A DNA stretch of 64,000 nt from JAVVVD01 sp036652795 (GTDB taxonomy: Bacteria; Bacillota; Clostridia; Christensenellales; CAG-138). Shown here one piece after another: positions 59,277 through 64,000 of this stretch. The DNA lies in contig JAVVVD010000008.1 in assembly GCA_036652795.1 (NCBI GenBank), forward strand, positions 1-64,000, written 5' to 3'. The stretch's first letter is position 1. Each line of letters opens with the position of its first letter. The translations under genes were made by a program, and so were the position numbers. The notes under the pieces are model-generated. The model was given only the letters and a program-made list of their open reading frames with translations, made no database searches and was not told the origin of the DNA.

Positions 59277-59780
59277 TCAGCCCAAGATCTCTTCGACTGT
59301 TTTGCCGCGCAGACGGGCTACCTCTTCAACCGTGCGAAGCTGGCTAAGCCCTTCCATTGTAGCCTTTACGCAGTTTGCAGGGTTGTTTGAACCGTAGCTC
59401 TTGGTGCGGATGTCCTTAACGCCAACCATCTCCAGTACTGCACGTGCGGGGCCGCCCGCGATAACGCCTGTACCTTCTTCAGCCGGCAGCATTCTCACAT
59501 GGCCCTTGCCAAACCTGCCTTCAACGGCGTGCGGTATGCTTGTGCCTACTATTGGCACGCTTATCATATGGCGCTTTGCATCCTCAACACCCTTGCGGAC
59601 TGCCTCGGGTATTTCAGCTGCCTTACCCATTCCCACGCCTACATGGCCGTTCTCATCGCCCACTACCATGAGCGCGGAGAAGCGGAAATTACGGCCGCCT
59701 TTAACAACTTTGGCAACGCGGTTGATGGATACAAGCTTTTCCTTCAAATCCATAGTGGATGAATCAATACGCTTTTGCAT
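59277..59780 (-). CDS. rpsE: Ribosomal protein S5
   Basis: 167 residues. [27 protein letters not shown] (dsRBD) and [19 protein letters not shown] (the accuracy-linked C-terminal domain). S5 takes part in mRNA unwinding and fidelity. RBS GGAGG. Confidence 0.98.
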   Translation of the reverse strand: MQKRIDSSTMDLKEKLVSINRVAKVVKGGRNFRFSALMVVGDENGHVGVGMGKAAEIPEAVRKGVEDAKRHMISVPIVGTSIPHAVEGRFGKGHVRMLPAEEGTGVIAGGPARAVLEMVGVKDIRTKSYGSNNPANCVKATMEGLSQLRTVEEVARLRGKTVEEILG

Positions 59781-59791
59781 TCTCTACCTCC

Positions 59792-60160
59792 TTAGAATTC
59801 CAGTCCGGCTTTGCGGGCGCCTGAGGCTACCTCAGCAACGCGGCCGGTATAAAGATACCCGCCACGGTCAAAGATCACCTTTTTGATGCCCTTATCCAAC
59901 GCGCGGCTGCCTAGGAGTTCACCAACCATGTTGGCGGCTTCCTTCTTGGTTTTGCCGTCGAGCTTGCCATTTATCTCTGCATCCAGCGTAGATGCAGCGA
60001 CGATGGTATTGCCGACTTCATCGTTTATTATCTGTGCGTATATATTGTTGAGGCTGCGATAAACATTCAGCCTTGGCTTCGCCTCAGTACCTACTATATG
60101 CCTACGGGTACGATCATGGCGGCTTTTGCGCACAGCGTTCTTATCGATCTTTGAAATCAT
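59792..60160 (-). CDS. rplR: Ribosomal protein L18
   Basis: 122 residues. RLNVYRSLNNIYAQIINDE-type core and the C-terminal IKKVIFDRGGYLYTGRVAEVASGAR. It binds 5S rRNA with L5. RBS AAGGAG. Confidence 0.98.
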   Translation of the reverse strand: MISKIDKNAVRKSRHDRTRRHIVGTEAKPRLNVYRSLNNIYAQIINDEVGNTIVAASTLDAEINGKLDGKTKKEAANMVGELLGSRALDKGIKKVIFDRGGYLYTGRVAEVASGARKAGLEF

Positions 60161-60182
60161 ACTGTCACTCCTTATCTACGCA

Positions 60183-60722
60183 TTACTTGCCGGTCTTGCC
60201 TTCCTTGCGGCGCACGTACTCGTTATCGTACTTAATGCCCTTGCCCTTATAAGGCTCCGGCTCGCGAACCGCACGGATATCTGCTGCAATCTGGCCAACC
60301 ATCTGTTTGCTTATGCCCTGCACCTTTATCTTGTTGGGCGTAGGCACTTCAAATGTGATTCCGTCAGGTTCAACAAATTCAACCGGATGTGAATAACCCA
60401 CGTTGAGCACCAGCTTATTGCCCTGCTTTTGCGCCCTATAGCCAACACCCACGATCTCCATGTTTTTTTCATAGCCATTGGTTACACCAACCACCATGTT
60501 ATTAATGAGAGAGCGTGACAGGCCGTGCAACGCACGATGTCGCTTATCGTCTGAAACACGGTTCACAGTCAGCACATCATTTTCCTGTGTAATTTCCAGC
60601 TCTTTGGTAATTTTTTCGCTAAGCTGACCCTTGGGGCCCTTTACGGTAACGGTGTTATCGTCACCGACCGTGATTGTCACTCCGCCTGGAATGTTTATCG
60701 GAAGTTTTCCGATTCGTGACAT
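60183..60722 (-). CDS. rplF: Ribosomal protein L6
   Basis: 179 residues, standard length. [15 protein letters not shown] at the start, [18 protein letters not shown] in the first domain, and [26 protein letters not shown] near the end. It sits by the sarcin-ricin loop. RBS GGAGGTG. Confidence 0.98.
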   Translation of the reverse strand: MSRIGKLPINIPGGVTITVGDDNTVTVKGPKGQLSEKITKELEITQENDVLTVNRVSDDKRHRALHGLSRSLINNMVVGVTNGYEKNMEIVGVGYRAQKQGNKLVLNVGYSHPVEFVEPDGITFEVPTPNKIKVQGISKQMVGQIAADIRAVREPEPYKGKGIKYDNEYVRRKEGKTGK

Positions 60723-60761
60723 TTTCTACACCTCCATTTAAATCTATGCAATTTATCTCAC

Positions 60762-61160
60762 TTACCAGATATAGGCGAGCACTTCACCGCCAACGCCCTG
60801 TCTGCGTGCTTCGCGATCAGTCATTATACCACGCGAGGTGGAGATAACCGCAATACCCAGACCATTGAGCACCTTGGGGATCTTATCTTTACGTGCATAC
60901 ACCCTCAAACCCGGTTTGCTGATGCGCTTAAGTCCGGTAATAACACGCTGACGATTTGCACCGTACTTAAGATCGATATGGATATACTTCGCAATGCCAT
61001 CTTCACGGATATCAAACCCCTTGATGTAACCCTCCGACAGCAATATCTCCGCGATAGCCTTCTTCACCGTTGAATCAGGCACGTTTACTTCTGTATGCTT
61101 CGCTACCAGAGCGTTGCGGATACGAGTAAGCATATCAGCGATGGGATCAGTTACTAACAT
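60762..61160 (-). CDS. rpsH: Ribosomal protein S8
   Basis: 132 residues. [19 protein letters not shown] and the C-terminal [27 protein letters not shown] split are diagnostic. A primary 16S-binding protein; in E. coli it also represses the spc operon. RBS GGAGG. Confidence 0.98.
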   Translation of the reverse strand: MLVTDPIADMLTRIRNALVAKHTEVNVPDSTVKKAIAEILLSEGYIKGFDIREDGIAKYIHIDLKYGANRQRVITGLKRISKPGLRVYARKDKIPKVLNGLGIAVISTSRGIMTDREARRQGVGGEVLAYIW

Positions 61161-61184
61161 ATTAATTTCCTCCTTTCGCAGCGC

Positions 61185-61370
61185 TTACCAGCTTGCCTTG
61201 CGGACGCCTGGGATATCTCCCTTATGCGCCAGCTCACGGAAGCAGATGCGGCAGACGCCATACTTGCGCAACACCGAATGTGGGCGGCCGCAGAGGCGGC
61301 AGCGGGTGTAAGCTCTAGTCGAGAACTTAGGCGCGCGCGACTGTCTTATTTTCATGCTTGTCTTTGCCAC
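61185..61370 (-). CDS. rpsN: Ribosomal protein S14, type Z
   Basis: 61 residues. Four Cys ([20 protein letters not shown]) bind zinc, the short type Z form. It ends [17 protein letters not shown]. Located between rplE and rpsH. Confidence 0.98.
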   Translation of the reverse strand: MAKTSMKIRQSRAPKFSTRAYTRCRLCGRPHSVLRKYGVCRICFRELAHKGDIPGVRKASW

Positions 61371-61386
61371 TGTTACTTCCTCCCTA

Positions 61387-62007
61387 TCAAGCCTGGGCGA
61401 AAGGCATACCCATCAGTGTGAGCAACGCTTTCGCTTCTTCATCGGTCTTTGCGGTGGTAACAAACACTATATCCATACCGCGGACCTTATCCACATCATC
61501 ATAATTGATTTCTGGGAATATCAGCTGTTCTTTAACGCCCATGGCATAATTGCCGCGACCATCAAAGCTTGTATCTGAGATTCCACGGAAGTCACGTACG
61601 CGTGGAAGCACTATGTTCATCAGCTTATCTGCAAAGTAATACATGCGATTTCCGCGCAGCGTAACCTTTGCACCGATATTCATGCCTTCACGAACCTTGA
61701 AGTTTGCAACAGACTTCTTTGCCTTTGTAACTATTGGCCTTTGACCTGCTATGGCCGCCAGTTCGTCAAGCGCAACATCCATGCCCTTGGGATTTTCCTT
61801 TTCGGCGCCAAGACCCATGTTTAGCACTATCTTATCCAGCTTTGGTATCTCCATTACGTTCTTGTAACCAAACTTCTCACGAAGTGCAGGAACTACCTCT
61901 TGGTTATACTTGACCTTAAGGCGTGCCGCTTCGGTAAAAGCCTTGGCTTCCTCTTGGTTCTTCTTCTTCTTGGCGTTTGCCGAAGAAGTGTTTTCATTTT
62001 TAGCCAT
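61387..62007 (-). CDS. rplE: Ribosomal protein L5 with N-terminal extension
   Basis: 206 residues against 179 in B. subtilis. The added N-terminus (about residues 1-27: [20 protein letters not shown]...) is Lys/Asn/Glu-rich; the core begins [21 protein letters not shown]. The upstream start is supported by AAGGAGG and the absence of an RBS before the core. It binds 5S rRNA and touches the P-site tRNA. Confidence 0.97.
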   Translation of the reverse strand: MAKNENTSSANAKKKKNQEEAKAFTEAARLKVKYNQEVVPALREKFGYKNVMEIPKLDKIVLNMGLGAEKENPKGMDVALDELAAIAGQRPIVTKAKKSVANFKVREGMNIGAKVTLRGNRMYYFADKLMNIVLPRVRDFRGISDTSFDGRGNYAMGVKEQLIFPEINYDDVDKVRGMDIVFVTTAKTDEEAKALLTLMGMPFAQA

Positions 62008-62027
62008 TGTCTTTTCCTCCTTCCGCC

Positions 62028-62345
62028 TCAGTCAATATTTTTGCCGCACTTCTTGCAAACGCGGACCTTCTTATCACCGTCATAGGCATGGCTGATGCGT
62101 GTGGCTTTGCTGCATTTGGGACAGACAAGCATAACGTTTGATACCGCAACGCTGCCTTCCTTATTGATGCGGCCGCCAACTTCACCCTGCTTACGGGGCT
62201 TTGTATGCCTTACTATCATGTTGGCGTTTTGCACTACCACACGTTCTTTTTCAGGCTCTGCCGACATGATCTTGCCTTGTTTGCCCTTATCCTTGCCGGA
62301 GATGATAACGACGGTGTCGCCTCTCTTAACGTTGAGTTTATTCAT
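62028..62345 (-). CDS. rplX: Ribosomal protein L24 (zinc-ribbon form)
   Basis: 105 residues. KOW motif [18 protein letters not shown]; the C-terminus has four Cys (CPKCSKATR...CKKCG), which many L24 proteins lack. It nucleates 50S assembly. RBS GGAGG. Confidence 0.97.
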   Translation of the reverse strand: MNKLNVKRGDTVVIISGKDKGKQGKIMSAEPEKERVVVQNANMIVRHTKPRKQGEVGGRINKEGSVAVSNVMLVCPKCSKATRISHAYDGDKKVRVCKKCGKNID

Positions 62346-62358
62346 TGACTTTCCTCCA

Positions 62359-62727
62359 TCAAAGCACTTCGGGCGCGAGGGACACTATCTTCATGTAGTC
62401 CTTCTCACGAAGCTCCCTGGCAACCGGCCCAAATATACGGGTGCCGCGGGGCTGCTTCTGGTCATTGATGATGACCGCCGCGTTATCGTCAAAGCGGATG
62501 TGGCTGCCGTCCACCCTATGGGTACCGGATACGGTGCGCACCACTACTGCCTTAACAACATCCTTCTTCTTTACGGCGCCGCCGGGTGATGCCGACTTAA
62601 CCGAAGCGACTATAACATCGCCGATATTTGCGCTTTTGCGGGACGAACCACCCAGCACGCGGATACACATGATTTCCTTCGCGCCGCTGTTGTCCGCAAC
62701 CTTTAACCTGGTTTGTGGCTGTATCAT
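62359..62727 (-). CDS. rplN: Ribosomal protein L14
   Basis: 122 residues. [21 protein letters not shown], then [17 protein letters not shown] and [15 protein letters not shown] highly conserved 50S protein at the subunit interface. RBS AAAGGAG. Confidence 0.98.
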   Translation of the reverse strand: MIQPQTRLKVADNSGAKEIMCIRVLGGSSRKSANIGDVIVASVKSASPGGAVKKKDVVKAVVVRTVSGTHRVDGSHIRFDDNAAVIINDQKQPRGTRIFGPVARELREKDYMKIVSLAPEVL

Positions 62728-62748
62728 GCTCGGGTACTCCTTTCAGGC

Positions 62749-63009
62749 TTATTTGGCCTTTTCTATGATCTCGACCAGCCTCCAGCACTTATCCTTGCTG
62801 ATATGGCGGGTCTCCATGATTTTTACGGTATCGCCTATGCCGCAGGCGTTCTCCTCGTCGTGAGCCTTGAACTTGCGGGTGCGGTTTACCATCTTGCCAT
62901 AGAGGGGATGGCGCACCTTGGTCTTGATGGCGACCACAATGGTCTTATCCATCTTGTCGCTAACCACGACGCCGGTGCGGGTCTTGCGATAACCTCTTAT
63001 CTGTTCCAT
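62749..63009 (-). CDS. rpsQ: Ribosomal protein S17
   Basis: 86 residues from [20 protein letters not shown] is eight bases upstream, and a GTG 18 bases earlier overlaps it. OB fold with [26 protein letters not shown] primary 16S binder. Confidence 0.97.
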   Translation of the reverse strand: MEQIRGYRKTRTGVVVSDKMDKTIVVAIKTKVRHPLYGKMVNRTRKFKAHDEENACGIGDTVKIMETRHISKDKCWRLVEIIEKAK

Positions 63010-63030
63010 GGTATTATCTCCTTTCACCCG

Positions 63031-63231
63031 TTACTCGGCTGCCTTGATCTCGCGCTCACAGATGAGCGTTTTGATCCTGGCAACGTCCTTCTTGCACTCA
63101 CGAATCTGTTGAGGATTTGTGAGCTGGCCTGTGGCCAGTTGGAAACGAAGGTTAAACAGCTCTTCCTTGAGCGCCTTTTCCTTGGCGGCGAGCTCGACCT
63201 TAGACAGTTTTCTCAGTTCATTAGCCTTCAT
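63031..63231 (-). CDS. rpmC: Ribosomal protein L29
   Basis: 66 residues from [10 protein letters not shown], a start set by AAGGAGG nine bases upstream; a longer frame runs back through rpl[22 protein letters not shown] is the conserved helical hairpin. It lies at the peptide exit. The start overlaps the end of rplP by eleven bases. Confidence 0.97.
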   Translation of the reverse strand: MKANELRKLSKVELAAKEKALKEELFNLRFQLATGQLTNPQQIRECKKDVARIKTLICEREIKAAE

Positions 63232-63655
63232 TACTCTCGCCTCCTTCGATCTCTTTCTTGACGATCTTGCACTTGAGCGGTAGCTTATGCATTGCAAGCC
63301 TAAGCGCCTCGTGTGCGATCTCCTCTTCAACTCCGGCGATCTCAAACATAATTCTGCCGGGCTTTACCACCGACACCCAGTATTCAGGTGAGCCCTTGCC
63401 GGAACCCATGCGGGTTTCCGCAGGCTTTTCTGTTACGGGTTTATCGGGGAATATTTTAATCCATACCCGTCCGCCACGCTTGATATAACGAGTCATCGCG
63501 ACACGCGCCGCCTCTATTTGGTTGCTGGTAACCCAGGAGGGCTCCAAGGCAACAAGGCCGTATTCGCCATAAGTGATGACGTTTCCGCGCAGAGCTTTGC
63601 CCTTCATGCGTCCACGATGTACTCTCCTGCGTTTTACTCTTTTAGGCATCAACAT
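63221..63655 (-). CDS. rplP: Ribosomal protein L16
   Basis: 144 residues. [15 protein letters not shown] matches the family start MLx[26 protein letters not shown] split and [17 protein letters not shown] follow. It positions the A-site tRNA. RBS GGAGG; two bases after the rpsC stop. Confidence 0.98.
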   Translation of the reverse strand: MLMPKRVKRRRVHRGRMKGKALRGNVITYGEYGLVALEPSWVTSNQIEAARVAMTRYIKRGGRVWIKIFPDKPVTEKPAETRMGSGKGSPEYWVSVVKPGRIMFEIAGVEEEIAHEALRLAMHKLPLKCKIVKKEIEGGESNEG

Positions 63656-63657
63656 GG

Positions 63658-64000
63658 TTACTTGCCTCCTTGCTCTTTCTTCTTGCCAAGCACTTCACCC
63701 TTGTATATCCACACCTTGCAGCCGATACGGCCGTAGGTTGTATGCGCCTCGGCGAAACCGTATTCGATGTCGGCGCGTATGGTTTGCAGGGGTATTGAAC
63801 CGTCGTGGTAACCTTCGCTGCGCGCTATTTCAGCGCCGCCAAGGCGGCCTGCACAGTTCAGCTTTATACCCTTTGCGCCAGCCTTCATGGCACGCATCAT
63901 GGACTGCTTCATAGCGCGGCGGAATGATGTGCGCTTCTCAAGCTGTGCCGCGATGCTCTCAGCAACAAGCTGAGCATTGGCGTCGGGGTTTCTGACTTCC
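63658..64000 (-). CDS. rpsC: Ribosomal protein S3, C-terminal part (runs off the right edge)
   Basis: About 113 codons of the C-terminal half are visible. The reading frame stays open to the window edge: [20 protein letters not shown] then [33 protein letters not shown] and [24 protein letters not shown], all standard S3. The N-terminal KH domain lies outside. S3 is part of the mRNA entry channel. Confidence 0.98.
   Translation of the reverse strand, partial: EVRNPDANAQLVAESIAAQLEKRTSFRRAMKQSMMRAMKAGAKGIKLNCAGRLGGAEIARSEGYHDGSIPLQTIRADIEYGFAEAHTTYGRIGCKVWIYKGEVLGKKKEQGGK

Noticed and set aside
1..64000. tRNA, rRNA or CRISPR arrays
   Set aside because: I looked in all spacers over about 100 bases and saw no cloverleaf, rRNA segment or regular direct-repeat array.

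Overview
The window is a stretch of a bacterial chromosome. It most likely comes from an endospore-forming Firmicute of the class Clostridia with intermediate GC. The evidence is two alpha/beta-type small acid-soluble spore proteins, a Spo0A-type DNA-binding protein, Asp23, FakA/YloV, a cysteine-containing (Zn-type) S4, a type-Z S14, a four-cysteine adenylate kinase LID, and a KOW protein between map and infA. No rRNA, tRNA, CRISPR array, prophage or complete insertion sequence is visible. One short MITE-like element is present.

Region 1-6.9 kb is an envelope-sensing island. It holds a partial VanZ-like protein, a large lipoprotein, a 49-aa membrane peptide that overlaps the end of a sensor kinase gene, and the OmpR-type response regulator. 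A BlaI/BlaR1 pair reads the other way. The lipoprotein and response-regulator promoters carry the same long direct-repeat element at the same distance from the -10 box, so the two-component system probably controls itself and the lipoprotein. The blaI promoter has a clean palindromic operator, and a 159-bp inverted-repeat element appears to have inserted between that operator and the ribosome binding site.

Region 6.9-31 kb is mixed housekeeping and accessory DNA. It contains a HAAS-fused condensation-type acyltransferase with a coupled membrane protein, and birA-bioY under an evident BirA operator. It also has an Lrp-type regulator, a receiver-less Spo0A effector domain and two SASPs. The asp23-fakA-recG operon, ybaB-recR, a DUF2804/SLOG/ABC-F operon and an NlpC/P60 hydrolase follow, and then serC-serA, a solitary arginine deiminase, and the divergent trpS and dnaX.

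Region 30.6-42.3 kb carries a BMP-type nucleoside ABC transporter and thrC. Beyond them lie an E2-like acyltransferase that lacks the usual catalytic histidine, pepT, an unusual fold-type II PLP enzyme, and an alpha-oxoamine synthase that resembles serine palmitoyltransferase.

Region 42.3-49.6 kb is one tightly packed minus-strand operon: ecfA1-ecfA2-ecfT, a hypothetical gene, truA, a 2-hydroxyacid dehydrogenase, an ECF substrate-binding subunit, rmuC and deoD. A Tim44-like exported protein and an MFS transporter separate it from the ribosomal cluster.

Region 52.2-64 kb is the end of the S10 operon, the spc operon and the alpha operon on the minus strand, running from partial rpsC to rplQ. 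rpmD and rpmJ are present as short genes. Most genes end in clear bidirectional hairpins, and sigma-A-like promoters can be read in front of many operons.
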